64,000 bases of DNA from Candidatus Obscuribacterales bacterium. Lineage in GTDB: Bacteria > Cyanobacteriota > Vampirovibrionia > Obscuribacterales > Obscuribacteraceae. Position numbers and translations under genes: made by a program. A model generated the notes under the pieces. It was not told where the DNA came from, made no database searches, and saw only the letters and a list, made by a program, of their open reading frames with translations. Of the stretch, positions 39,017 through 48,630 are shown piece by piece. Position 1 is the first letter of the stretch; each line of letters opens with the position of its first letter. The stretch lies in NCBI GenBank assembly GCA_949127735.1, contig CASBPX010000126.1, positions 1 through 64,000 of the forward strand, given 5' to 3'.

Positions 39017-40906
39017 CTATCTCAGGTTTTTTTTCACTGGCGGTTTTATCACCGGCTGTAGCCTTGGAGGCGCAGCGGGAGCGGATTGCATCAATTTCAG
39101 CAATTCCGGATTAAGGTTTTGGCGTGATTCAATTGCCGGTATCGCAAGAATCATTTCCCTTCCTTCCCATTGTCCGCCAATTTGCGGCGTCTGCTTTTCA
39201 CCCCAGGCATTTTGCACTTCCCAGCCTACTTTTTTTTGCACATCTGCAAACGCCGCCTTAATGTCTATTTTTCCACCGCGCGATCGCAGTGTCTCTAAAA
39301 GGTATTTTGTGAACACTCCGTTTTGCGATGCCTTACTTTCCCAAGATCGTTGATCTGGAGAACTGGACGAAATTACCAGGTGTCCGCTGCCTTGAGCAAT
39401 CTCATCCGGATCGAAATTCGCTGGTGCATGCTCGCCTTTCGCTCCGGGAACACCACCTCCGCTATAACAAGTGTCCATGACGATCAAAGCTCTTTCGGTT
39501 TTCACACCTTCTTTGATGCGTCGATACAATTCATCCATATCCACGCCAGTACCATAGAGCCTTCCGCCGTCAGTATCGTGTGCCACTATGTAATTTCTGC
39601 CACCTTTATCTTTCCTCGCCGGCGTACCATGGGTGGAAACAAATACCACCACCATGTCTCCTTCCTGTGTCACCGAGGGCAAGAATTGATCGCCGAATGC
39701 CTCCATTACATTTTCCCGAGTTGCTTTCTCGTTGAGAAGCAGCAAGACATGATCTTTTCTGAAGTTAGCCTCGTTGATCAGATAATTATAGAAATCTTGC
39801 GCGTCTTTTGCAGCGTATTGCAGGTTGTAGACAGGGTTGGCGAACTTGCTGATGCCTATGACCAGGGCCCATTTGTCTCTCACTGGGCCGTTCTTGCCAG
39901 CTATCACCGTTCTGGTGCCCAGTAGCACTTCCTCAAAGGCACCCAGATCGTCCGAATATGCCTTGAAAGTCGGACATGCCATAGACTTAGCCTTGTAATC
40001 ATCAGAACTGGCCATATCGCCTTTCATTTTGTACGCCATTGAAAGACCGAAAAGAGTTCTGATTGGATCAACGGTTTCGATAGATTTGAATATTTCGATG
40101 GCCTTGTCTGGATTCTTTAAACCGAGATAAGCATAGCCTTTCATTGTGCTTGGGAAGGAATCTGTGAGTTTCTCGCATATGGAAATTGCCTGTTGAAAAT
40201 TGCCTTTTTTACATAAAGCACTGGCTTTTGCACCGAGCAACTCTGTGTCATTTGGTGCGATGGCAAGACCACGGTCGTATTCGGTGATTGCCTTGTCGAA
40301 CTGTTTGAGAAGTTCGAAGCAACTCCCGAGACCCAAATATGCACGACTGTCTTGTGAATTCATCGCCAGGGCCTTGTTCAAATCTACAATTGCCTTGTTA
40401 TATTCCTGCATAAAACTAAACGCCAGTCCGCGCTCAGTGTAACCGTCCGATTTAGTTGGAATGAGCTCAATATACTTATCCCAATCTTTCAATGTTTGGT
40501 CGTTGAATCTTCCGGAACACTGAAGAGAGTTGGCCCGATGGAAGTACGCGTCGGCATAATCTGGATTGGTAGCAATAGCCTTCGTGCAATCGTCAATTGC
40601 CTTTTGATATTCTCCCAAGTTTTCATATGCAATGGCTCGATTGAAATACGTAACTTCCAGCTGGTCGATTTCGGAGGCGAGCGATTTGGTGAAATACTCG
40701 ACCGCCTTCTGGTACTCTCCTTTACCGAGAGCCTCGCTTCCCGCATCGAACAAAGGCCACTCTGCAGCCCATGCCGGATGAACGGCAGTGCTCGACAGCA
40801 ATGCCATCAACAGTACAAAATTCTTCAAGCGCGCGCCGGACAATTGCAAACTGTTCAACAATTTCAAAACTCTCACCTGGGGAAAATCACAGCGATAACT
40901 TACCAT
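39017..40906 (-). CDS. Exported TPR + caspase-family (C14) protease
   Basis: Multiple TPRs then KWALVIGISKFANP, MVVVFVSTHGTPARK (His), RALIVMDTCYSGGG (Cys); start set to ATG 40906 rather than 40963. Confidence 0.9.
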   Translation of the reverse strand: MVSYRCDFPQVRVLKLLNSLQLSGARLKNFVLLMALLSSTAVHPAWAAEWPLFDAGSEALGKGEYQKAVEYFTKSLASEIDQLEVTYFNRAIAYENLGEYQKAIDDCTKAIATNPDYADAYFHRANSLQCSGRFNDQTLKDWDKYIELIPTKSDGYTERGLAFSFMQEYNKAIVDLNKALAMNSQDSRAYLGLGSCFELLKQFDKAITEYDRGLAIAPNDTELLGAKASALCKKGNFQQAISICEKLTDSFPSTMKGYAYLGLKNPDKAIEIFKSIETVDPIRTLFGLSMAYKMKGDMASSDDYKAKSMACPTFKAYSDDLGAFEEVLLGTRTVIAGKNGPVRDKWALVIGISKFANPVYNLQYAAKDAQDFYNYLINEANFRKDHVLLLLNEKATRENVMEAFGDQFLPSVTQEGDMVVVFVSTHGTPARKDKGGRNYIVAHDTDGGRLYGTGVDMDELYRRIKEGVKTERALIVMDTCYSGGGVPGAKGEHAPANFDPDEIAQGSGHLVISSSSPDQRSWESKASQNGVFTKYLLETLRSRGGKIDIKAAFADVQKKVGWEVQNAWGEKQTPQIGGQWEGREMILAIPAIESRQNLNPELLKLMQSAPAAPPRLQPVIKPPVKKNLR

Positions 40907-40932
40907 GGTACATTTTCTGGTCTCAGAACTCC

Positions 40933-43095
40933 ATGTATAGGAATAGAGCAAACTTGCACCCATACTTTCGTCGACTGTCAGTTAGCCTACTAGCCACGTC
41001 AATTTGTGTTGGCAGTACAGCGTTTCCGGCAACTGCAGCGGGCGGCTACACACCCAGGGATATGTTCTATCAGGATATAAAGCAGCCAGAGAATCCTCAA
41101 AATGGCGTGTCCGTAGCCTATTGCCTGGAGCTGCATCGCGGCAGCGATCCTCCCGTATTGTCGAACAACCGATTTACCTTTAAATCTGGTGACGCCGTCC
41201 GTCTGCACTTGAAGAGCTCGGCTGCGACTTACGCATACATTGCTTTGATAGGCAGCTCGGGCAAGAAAGCTGTTCTCTACCCGCCCCCCGGCTCGACTGA
41301 GGACAATCGTTTAGAAGCAGGCAAAGAGTATGTCGTGCCGGCTAATGGCCAGATAGTTTTTGACAACCAGCCCGGCACAGAACAACTCTTTCTCATACTC
41401 ACGAAAGACAAACAAGAAGTGTCGTCCCATCTAAACTCACCGGGAGCTTTAATCACGGGCGACTCTCTGTCGGGCATCTCGCAGAAAGTCGGCGACTATC
41501 AGGTAATGTCCAATGACGGCTACTATGAGCTGGGAAAAAAGGCACCAGGCTCGGGGCTGGTATTCGTCAACAATCCAGACGGCAGGAAACCGACCGTCAT
41601 TGCAGTGGCACTGAGCCACTCACCCAGCGGCTCGGATCCGCAGCCAACGCCAACACCTACACCAACACCTACTCCTACTCCTACTCCAGCACCGACACCA
41701 ACGCCTGAGCCGCCAAGCACAGACCTTGTTAAAGTCAAATACGACATCAGGAGTCTGCACAATGATGGCTTGCCCAAACTAGTTGAGAACGCTGAAGTGT
41801 GGGGCGCGTTCCACAAAACCCGCAATACGAAGTCAGGAATCGATGGTGGGATGCGTGATCAATATATTGCCGGACTCAATCACTTGTATGCAAACTGGTG
41901 CAACCAGGCGATTGATTGGCAGAACAAGGGCCCGTTGCATTATGTTCAAACTGTGCAAGGCAAAGATTCTGGCGAACGAATGCGTCAACCCAATTTCGAA
42001 GGAAAAGATCTGAGCTCTCCCGCAGATAAAAGCCAGGTGTGGGATTCGCCGGGTGTGGCCGGCTATCCTGGCCCGATGGGAATAATGATGGAATTTCTCA
42101 GCGGGGGAAGATCCAGTTATATAGCCATTGGCACAGTGGTGAAGTACGAAAATCTTCCCAAGGAAGTTTTCAGAGTAGAAACAGGACAGCAGCTTGATGC
42201 CGCCTGGGACACCAATCGCGAAGAGCCAATCATCATCGCCGTCAAATGTGCAGCAAAGATGTTTCAGCCTGCCGGAGACGGTGGACACGTAGTGGTTCTC
42301 AGCGAAAGGCGCGAGGGAACTCAAGCTGGCAAGACTTCCAAGTATGAGTATCGCTTACTGAACAACTGGGGCAATGATGATGATGGCCAGCCGCGCAATG
42401 GTTGGGTGACCAGTGATGCTGTGGTGAGCGCCATGAACTATATTGATGCAGCCCATGACGAGTCTGTGTCACCGCATAGAGCCATTGTGTTAGACGCACT
42501 GCCTCTTCCCGGTGCCAATCGTTTCGCTCGAGGTGACGACGGCTTCTCGTTCGACACCAGCACGTCAGCGAAAGCTGTTTGGCCAGGCGGAATCAATAAC
42601 ATCTCGAACCGCGCGGCCACTGCTACTAGAGCTCTGAAGATCAGAGCAGCTTACGACCTGACGACTGAGCAAGCTGCGCTTTCACGTTACATTGCAGATG
42701 CAAAACAATCATTCAGAAAAGACGAAATATCGATATGCGAATCAGCGATCAAGGCCCTTGTGGCCAATCAAGATGAGCAAGGTAAACCACGCCGATATCC
42801 AATCTCGCAGGCTGATCTGGCGTCTATTTTTCACGATATCAACCGGCTGTTTTTGCAGCAAGATAAAATCTATGCCCAGGGACTGGATGTAGACGATCGT
42901 AATCGCGCCGTGGTGGCATTATTGCATGACAATGCCAACCCTGAGCACATCAATCAGGGCTTCCACAACACCTGCAACGTCACAACGATTATGAAGATCG
43001 AAACCTTCTTGAGACCGGCACCACAGGTGAAGCGATTTGTCGACTTGTATACCAACGTGAACGGCGACCAAACCGTTGATATGCCCAAAATTTGA
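40933..43095 (+). CDS. Exported DUF4384-like protein with Pro-Thr linker and C-terminal papain-like (?) region
   Basis: DMFYQDIKQPENPQNGVSVAYCLELHRG...FKSGDAVRLHLKSSAATYAYIALIGSSGKKAVLYPPPGSTEDNRLEAGKEYVVPANGQIVFDNQPGTEQLFLIL; (PT)n; GGHVVVLS...YRLLNNWG; INQGFHNTCNVTTIMK. Confidence 0.85.
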   Translation: MYRNRANLHPYFRRLSVSLLATSICVGSTAFPATAAGGYTPRDMFYQDIKQPENPQNGVSVAYCLELHRGSDPPVLSNNRFTFKSGDAVRLHLKSSAATYAYIALIGSSGKKAVLYPPPGSTEDNRLEAGKEYVVPANGQIVFDNQPGTEQLFLILTKDKQEVSSHLNSPGALITGDSLSGISQKVGDYQVMSNDGYYELGKKAPGSGLVFVNNPDGRKPTVIAVALSHSPSGSDPQPTPTPTPTPTPTPTPAPTPTPEPPSTDLVKVKYDIRSLHNDGLPKLVENAEVWGAFHKTRNTKSGIDGGMRDQYIAGLNHLYANWCNQAIDWQNKGPLHYVQTVQGKDSGERMRQPNFEGKDLSSPADKSQVWDSPGVAGYPGPMGIMMEFLSGGRSSYIAIGTVVKYENLPKEVFRVETGQQLDAAWDTNREEPIIIAVKCAAKMFQPAGDGGHVVVLSERREGTQAGKTSKYEYRLLNNWGNDDDGQPRNGWVTSDAVVSAMNYIDAAHDESVSPHRAIVLDALPLPGANRFARGDDGFSFDTSTSAKAVWPGGINNISNRAATATRALKIRAAYDLTTEQAALSRYIADAKQSFRKDEISICESAIKALVANQDEQGKPRRYPISQADLASIFHDINRLFLQQDKIYAQGLDVDDRNRAVVALLHDNANPEHINQGFHNTCNVTTIMKIETFLRPAPQVKRFVDLYTNVNGDQTVDMPKI

Positions 43096-43098
43096 AAC

Positions 43099-44574
43099 CT
43101 AATTTCTAGGATTGGTCGGTTTGGAGAAGAGCAATACATCATTGCCTTTCCAGCGATCGTATTTGACCACTGGATGCTGACCTGGTTGCTGCCCCTTTGT
43201 CAGTTCTTGAACTTGAGCTTGCGCAGCATCGAAGGATGCCTTTAGTGAGTGCTTCTTGCGGAATGCTTGAATCAAATAATATGTGAAATAGCCATGACCG
43301 ATTTTACGATCTTCCAGAGCATATTCATTCGGACCACAAGAGCTGACGACAATCTGCCCACTGCCCATGAGCATGTGGTCTATGAAATCACGAGGGTCGA
43401 GATCTCGGGCGTTGCCGGAGAAACAGGTATCGAGTATGGTGACAACACGGTTGCTGGGTATCTTCTGTTTGATCATGTCACCCAGGCTTTGCATGGCAAT
43501 GCCAGCTCCAGGTCGCCCAAAGTCATGTGTGATGATGAAGTTCTGTCCGGTGGGTTTGTCAATTGCCCCTGAGCCATGAGTAGAGAAATACAGCAGCACG
43601 AGATCATCTGGTTGAATGGCTTGAGGCAAAAGTTCTGTCATCACGCGTGTTATGTTGGCCGTGGTTGCTTCTTCATCCAGCAGCATCAAAACGTGATTAG
43701 GACGAAATCCAGCCTCTTTAATCAGAAACTCCTTCAATGCCATTGCATCAGCAACGCAACAACTCAATCCATTTACTTTCTCGAATTTGTTGATGCCTAC
43801 AATAAATGCCCACTTGTCGGTGATCGGCTTATTGTTAGCATCGGGTTGCGGCTGGGGTTTAGACGGCTGATGTGGAGTCGGAGGCGCAGGATTGGGACTA
43901 GGGGCCGGTGCGGCACCACTGTGATTGAGCAATACCGATACCGCTGTCGGTTTGCCGGGATCGGGATTATTGACGAATACAAGTCCCTGACCTACTTCTT
44001 TTTTGTATGGGTCGTAAACGCCTGTATTAGACAATATGGAATAGTCTCCGACTTTTTGAGGAATTCCTGTCAGAGAGTCTTGATCGATTACCACAGCCCG
44101 TTGAGACATAGCCCGCTCAACATCGAGTTTTTCAGGACTGAACACGAGCATCAATTTTTCAGTGCCCGGGTTGTTGTCGAAGACAATTTGACCACTCGAT
44201 GGCACCACATATTCTTTGCCGGCCTCCAGGCGGTTGTCTTCAGTTGAACCTGGCGGCGGATAGAGCAGCGCCTGCTTACCGGTACTGCCTGCAGCCAGTG
44301 CTATGTAGGCATAGACAGGAGTACTCGATTTAACGTGCAGACGGATTGCATCTCCGCTTTTAAATGGGTAACGGTTGTTACAAAGCACAGGAGCCTGGCC
44401 CGGACGGTGCAGCTCCAAACAGATTGCTACTCCTGCCGAGGTGTTTGTGGGCTCCTTCAGCTCCTGATAGAACATGTCTTTGGCATTGCCAATACCTGCT
44501 GCCAGAGCCGCTGGCAGTGATGATATAGCACAGGCCAGAATTACGCTAAGAATGCTCGAGCGTAATGTCAACAT
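43099..44574 (-). CDS. Exported DUF4384-like + caspase-family (C14) protease
   Basis: DMFYQELKEPTNTSAGVAICLELHRPG...; KWAFIVGINKFEKVNG, LVLLYFSTHGSG (His), RVVTILDTCFSGNA (Cys); start set to ATG 44574. Confidence 0.92.
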   Translation of the reverse strand: MLTLRSSILSVILACAISSLPAALAAGIGNAKDMFYQELKEPTNTSAGVAICLELHRPGQAPVLCNNRYPFKSGDAIRLHVKSSTPVYAYIALAAGSTGKQALLYPPPGSTEDNRLEAGKEYVVPSSGQIVFDNNPGTEKLMLVFSPEKLDVERAMSQRAVVIDQDSLTGIPQKVGDYSILSNTGVYDPYKKEVGQGLVFVNNPDPGKPTAVSVLLNHSGAAPAPSPNPAPPTPHQPSKPQPQPDANNKPITDKWAFIVGINKFEKVNGLSCCVADAMALKEFLIKEAGFRPNHVLMLLDEEATTANITRVMTELLPQAIQPDDLVLLYFSTHGSGAIDKPTGQNFIITHDFGRPGAGIAMQSLGDMIKQKIPSNRVVTILDTCFSGNARDLDPRDFIDHMLMGSGQIVVSSCGPNEYALEDRKIGHGYFTYYLIQAFRKKHSLKASFDAAQAQVQELTKGQQPGQHPVVKYDRWKGNDVLLFSKPTNPRN

Positions 44575-45439
44575 AAAGATCCTCGGCAGTATTAGTGTTG
44601 ACGATGATCGTCTCTGGTGTGGGTTGTACTCCACCGCCGGAGGGAGGATGGTGTCCCGAATGCTGTGGTACATGTGCCGTGTGGTGAGAGGTTGGCTTAT
44701 GCGGTACAACGTGTGCTGTATGAGGTCTGAATGGTTTTTTGCGGGGCGGCGCGCTGTCTTCCCGGTAGAGATCCTTCGAATAGTTCTCGCTCGGTATCGC
44801 TTCGTCCATACTGAGTGCCGGCGGATCGCTTGCCGGCGGCTTTGCCGCCTGAGGCAACGGGTTTGGTGGGCTACTGCCACCACCGAATGCGACAAGCAAT
44901 TGTGGCTTGCCTTGAGTAGCATCAACTGCCGCATTCGGTGTAATTGTTGCCATGGCTTGGGTCATGTCCAAGACTGGCTGCAGCAAAGCATTTGTGTCGA
45001 TGTTATTTCTCGACACAGCCAAGCGTATATGCTCCGTTCCTTTTTTGTTGTCGAAGACGAGAAAAGTTGTAGAAGGAATGATCGCAGCTTTACCACGCGT
45101 GACGCTATTGGAAGGGTCTTTAACCGGCACCGGAAACAATACCGCCTGCTTGCCGGATGATCCTTGCAACATCACACAATGAGCGTGTCCATCAATATTA
45201 GAAGTGACGTGGAAACGAATGCGGTCACCCGATTTGAATGTGGTCCGATTGTCCACCCTTTTGATCGTCGCACCACGGCGCAGCTCAATCCAGTAACTCA
45301 TGCCAGTGTTAATCTGCTGACTAGGATTATTGAGTTGTTGATAAAACATATCCTTCACACCGGCATATGCCGATGGCATGCCCAATGAGCACACGATTGT
45401 TAAACTGAAGCCAAGCGAAAGAAAATCTCGTGTCCGCAC
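44546..45439 (-). CDS. Exported DUF4384-like protein
   Basis: VKDMFYQQLNNPSQQINTGMSYWIELRRG...FKSGDRIRFHVTSNIDGHAHCVMLQGSSGKQAVLFP; C-terminal VNTNTAEDLYVDITLEHS. Confidence 0.85.
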   Translation of the reverse strand: MRTRDFLSLGFSLTIVCSLGMPSAYAGVKDMFYQQLNNPSQQINTGMSYWIELRRGATIKRVDNRTTFKSGDRIRFHVTSNIDGHAHCVMLQGSSGKQAVLFPVPVKDPSNSVTRGKAAIIPSTTFLVFDNKKGTEHIRLAVSRNNIDTNALLQPVLDMTQAMATITPNAAVDATQGKPQLLVAFGGGSSPPNPLPQAAKPPASDPPALSMDEAIPSENYSKDLYREDSAPPRKKPFRPHTAHVVPHKPTSHHTAHVPQHSGHHPPSGGGVQPTPETIIVNTNTAEDLYVDITLEHS

Positions 45440-45478
45440 TGTCGTCCTCTTCGTTTTCTAATTTTTATTCTTTGTCCT

Positions 45479-46186
45479 TTAACCGCCCTTGCGGTGCTCA
45501 AGGGCAATGTCCACCGAAAGTTGCTTAGAAGGGTCGTTGTTAACTACAGTTGTCTCGCTCTGCTCTTCTTTATTGGTTTTGTTCACCTCGATGGTGACGT
45601 TGCGAGACGCTCTTAATGGTTTAGAATTGGGTGGCAAAACTATGCAGACCATAGTGCCGTCAGGAATCTTGTCTTCCTTGGTGGAGGCGATCATCGCTAC
45701 ACCTTCCTTTTCGCCCAATTCTTTCTGCGGATCGATTGCTTGTCGCGATACGATCACACGCAAAACTTCCGTTCCCGGATTCTCATCGAACTTCAACCAG
45801 GCTTCTTCACCGCTCTCGTTTGCCGAAGGCAAAATGATTTCTTTGCCTGCTGCAACTTTGTTTTCTTTCAATTGAGCCGACGGAAAAAGAACATTCTTTT
45901 CGCCTTTGCTGCCCTGCAACATCAAAATGTAGGCAAAGCCATCGATGTTGGGCTTGAGGTGAAAGCGCAGCTTATCGCCGTTCTTAAATGCGTTCTTATT
46001 GGTGACGCGTGACTTCTTGCCCTCGCGTTCAAGTTCCAACCAATACGTGATGCCTGTGTTAATTTTCTCCTTTGGCTTTGATTGCTGCGTGACGAACATG
46101 CCGCGAACGTTGACGTCTTTCGACCAGGTGGGTCCAGCAGTAATCAGTAAAAGCGCTGCTAACGCGATTGGGAAGCTCAACTTCAT
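45479..46186 (-). CDS. Exported DUF4384-like protein
   Basis: VRGMFVTQQSKPKEKINTGITYWLELEREG...FKNGDKLRFHLKPNIDGFAYILMLQGSKGEKNVLFP; C-terminal VNNDPSKQLSVDIALEHRKGG; start ATG 46186. Confidence 0.85.
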   Translation of the reverse strand: MKLSFPIALAALLLITAGPTWSKDVNVRGMFVTQQSKPKEKINTGITYWLELEREGKKSRVTNKNAFKNGDKLRFHLKPNIDGFAYILMLQGSKGEKNVLFPSAQLKENKVAAGKEIILPSANESGEEAWLKFDENPGTEVLRVIVSRQAIDPQKELGEKEGVAMIASTKEDKIPDGTMVCIVLPPNSKPLRASRNVTIEVNKTNKEEQSETTVVNNDPSKQLSVDIALEHRKGG

Positions 46187-46388
46187 GTCACATCTCCATT
46201 GGTTTGGAACGGTCACCATTTTCGGATTTTGGGTTTGTCAAAGGGACATTTCTCTCAGGGGCGCCATCATACCTAAAATACGCAGGTGTTTAAATTAAAC
46301 GTTTGGAGAATTTCCTGTGACCGCGAGGTTTGGATCCAACTTGGCAGGTGTACCTGTACTCAATCATTCGCCCATTTTAGTCAGCAAC

Positions 46389-48551
46389 TTACAGCACCAG
46401 CTCGAAGCAATTGACTTCACCATCAACGGTGCCCAAATAAACTTTGTCTTTGACGATTAACGGTTGCGAATCAATTTGCTTGTGCAAGAAACGCTGAAAA
46501 CGGGGTTTGCCGGTTGCGGTGTCAAATCCTTCTAGCCAACCGTCTTTGCTGGTGCAGATAACGCTGGCACCGACAGTTTCAAGAGCCCCGGCTGGTGCCC
46601 CTTTTAGAGGTGCCTTCCATTTAATGGTGCCTGAGTATTTCTCGCAGCAATACAGCCATTTATTTTCACTGGCAAACATGACCGAAGTGAATACAATGAC
46701 GCCACTGCGAAGAATGGGACTATATGTCGGATATTCCCAGATTAAGCGCCCGGCTTCAGCATCGAGGGCGAAATAAACTCCCCCCTGAGTGCCTACGTAT
46801 ACGGTGTCAACGGAGGCCGACGGGGTACTGACGATGCGACCATCGGCAACATATTTCCAATTTAATTTGCCGGTGTGAGCAGCTATGGAATAAACATGAC
46901 CACCCCTGGTGCCAAAATATAGCGAATCTCCATGTACTCGCGGTGCGGCTACAATAGCGTCTAATGCATTGAAGTGCCAGAGTCGCCTGCCAAAACGTAT
47001 ATCGAGCGCAGTCACCTGCCCCTGCCGGTCACAGACCACCACAGCCTTACCGGCAATAACCGGGCTTGCCACCACCGGTGAGGCCCCTTCCCAGCTCCAG
47101 ATCAGCTCTCCACTAGTTGGGTCGAGCGCTTGCGTTTTACCACCACTGTCGCTCAACAACAGTTTGCCATCCAGAACTATGGGGGTGGTCAAAATTGGTG
47201 CATCAGCATCGAAATTAAATGTTGGGTTGCCGTTCTGCGCGTCAAATGCATACAGGCGGCCGTCTGTAGAGCCGACATAGATTAGTTTTTCGTCTTGACT
47301 GATAACCGCACTGGCCGACCAGCCAATTGGTCCCCGGGTGGGCGCAGTCCAGATGGCAGGCTCGCCGGCGTTAGTTTTAACGGGCGTAAGATCGCGCTCG
47401 GGCACCACTGGTTTATCTTTAAATGTGGGTGTCGATTTGGGTGTGGTAATAAAAGAAGGCACGCCAGTAATAAATACTTCCTCGCCTCTTTCCCCCTTTT
47501 TAATTAGTGGCTGATCGCGGTTACGCACCGCATGCTTATCGGGCTCAACCGCCTTTGTCAGCGGGTTTGGCGCTCCGTCGACCGGCGGTACTTTCTGCTC
47601 TACAGCAGGCAGTGTTTGTGAATCAGGCGCGTCAGATTCTGAAATTGAAAGATCACGTTTCATTGTGGTGCGCGGTGAAAGACCCATGCGGGCAACGCGC
47701 AATTCAAAAATCAAATCGTCCACAATACCGAGCACATCGGTCATCGATTTATAGCGATCATCTGGTTGTTTAGCCATCATGCGCTTCACCACACGGTCAA
47801 GCACCTCTGGAATTTCAGCATTCAATCTTTTAGCGGAAGGCACTGGTGCGTTGGTGTGCTTCATGGCCATTTCAATCATGCCCTGGGCGCGAAAAGGCAA
47901 CTGACCGGTACACATTTCAAAAAACAAAATACCCATAGAATAAATATCAGAGCGGTGATCTTGCTGCTCTCCGCGACAGAGCTCGGGTGACATATAGGCA
48001 GGAGTGCCCATACCTTTGGTAGACGAATTGAGATAGACCCTTCCTACCAGCAGACGTGCCAGACCAAAATCGCCAATTTTTAAATCGCCTTCATTGGTGA
48101 TAAAAATATTGTCGGCCTTAATGTCCTGATGAACCACTCCCCTTTTATGGGCGAATGAGAGCCCGGCAGCCAGCTGTTTCATCCAGTTTAAACAGTGCTC
48201 CAGAGGCAGCGGACCCTGGGTCACTCGGGCTGCCATATTGCCCCCGGGCAGATATTCCATGGCGACAAAGTGATGATCGCGACCGTTTTTTGGCTCGGCG
48301 CCAATATCGAAAACCGTGACAATATTGGGGTGATCAAGTTGTGCGGCCAGCCTGGCCTCTTCTTTGAACACGTCAAGGTTCTTTTTATCGGCCATGAGGC
48401 TGGGTAACAGCATTTTAATTGCTACATCGCGCAGCAGTAGCTCGTCGCGGCAGTGATAGACAACGCCCATGCCGCCCACGCCAATCTCTTCAAGCACGGT
48501 GTAGTGGCCGTCCTCCAGTCGATCTCCTCGGGCAAAAATTCTTGGGGGCAT
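46389..48551 (-). CDS. Ser/Thr protein kinase with C-terminal PQQ-like beta-propeller
   Basis: YTVLEEIGVGGMGVVYHCRDELLLRDVAIKML, GVVHQDIKADNIFITNEGDLKIGDFGLARL, GTPAYMSPE; PQQ repeats (GRLYAFDAQNG, KLLLSDSGGKTQALDPTSGELIWSWEG, ...). Confidence 0.96.
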   Translation of the reverse strand: MPPRIFARGDRLEDGHYTVLEEIGVGGMGVVYHCRDELLLRDVAIKMLLPSLMADKKNLDVFKEEARLAAQLDHPNIVTVFDIGAEPKNGRDHHFVAMEYLPGGNMAARVTQGPLPLEHCLNWMKQLAAGLSFAHKRGVVHQDIKADNIFITNEGDLKIGDFGLARLLVGRVYLNSSTKGMGTPAYMSPELCRGEQQDHRSDIYSMGILFFEMCTGQLPFRAQGMIEMAMKHTNAPVPSAKRLNAEIPEVLDRVVKRMMAKQPDDRYKSMTDVLGIVDDLIFELRVARMGLSPRTTMKRDLSISESDAPDSQTLPAVEQKVPPVDGAPNPLTKAVEPDKHAVRNRDQPLIKKGERGEEVFITGVPSFITTPKSTPTFKDKPVVPERDLTPVKTNAGEPAIWTAPTRGPIGWSASAVISQDEKLIYVGSTDGRLYAFDAQNGNPTFNFDADAPILTTPIVLDGKLLLSDSGGKTQALDPTSGELIWSWEGASPVVASPVIAGKAVVVCDRQGQVTALDIRFGRRLWHFNALDAIVAAPRVHGDSLYFGTRGGHVYSIAAHTGKLNWKYVADGRIVSTPSASVDTVYVGTQGGVYFALDAEAGRLIWEYPTYSPILRSGVIVFTSVMFASENKWLYCCEKYSGTIKWKAPLKGAPAGALETVGASVICTSKDGWLEGFDTATGKPRFQRFLHKQIDSQPLIVKDKVYLGTVDGEVNCFELVL

Positions 48552-48630
48552 GAATAAAAGTATTATCTTATGGTAATCACGAGGTTGTAAGAAGGCGCTA
48601 GAATGACGTTGTTAACTTCAGGACTTTACC

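Noticed and set aside
41640-41715. CCAACACCTACT-type tandem repeat as a CRISPR or minisatellite of interest
   Set aside because: In-frame coding repeat giving a PT linker; units too short and spacerless for CRISPR
41523-41825. Minus-strand ORF with VGVGVGVG repeats
   Set aside because: Antisense translation of the (Pro-Thr)n linker of the 40933 gene
44335-45160. Plus-strand ORFs 43576..44247, 44474..45160 and similar
   Set aside because: Antisense to well-supported DUF4384/caspase genes; no homology signatures
37287-46186. Calling the caspase cluster an anti-phage defence island
   Set aside because: All proteins appear exported and no nuclease, NLR/STAND, TIR or phage-related neighbours are seen; the defence assignment is unsupported
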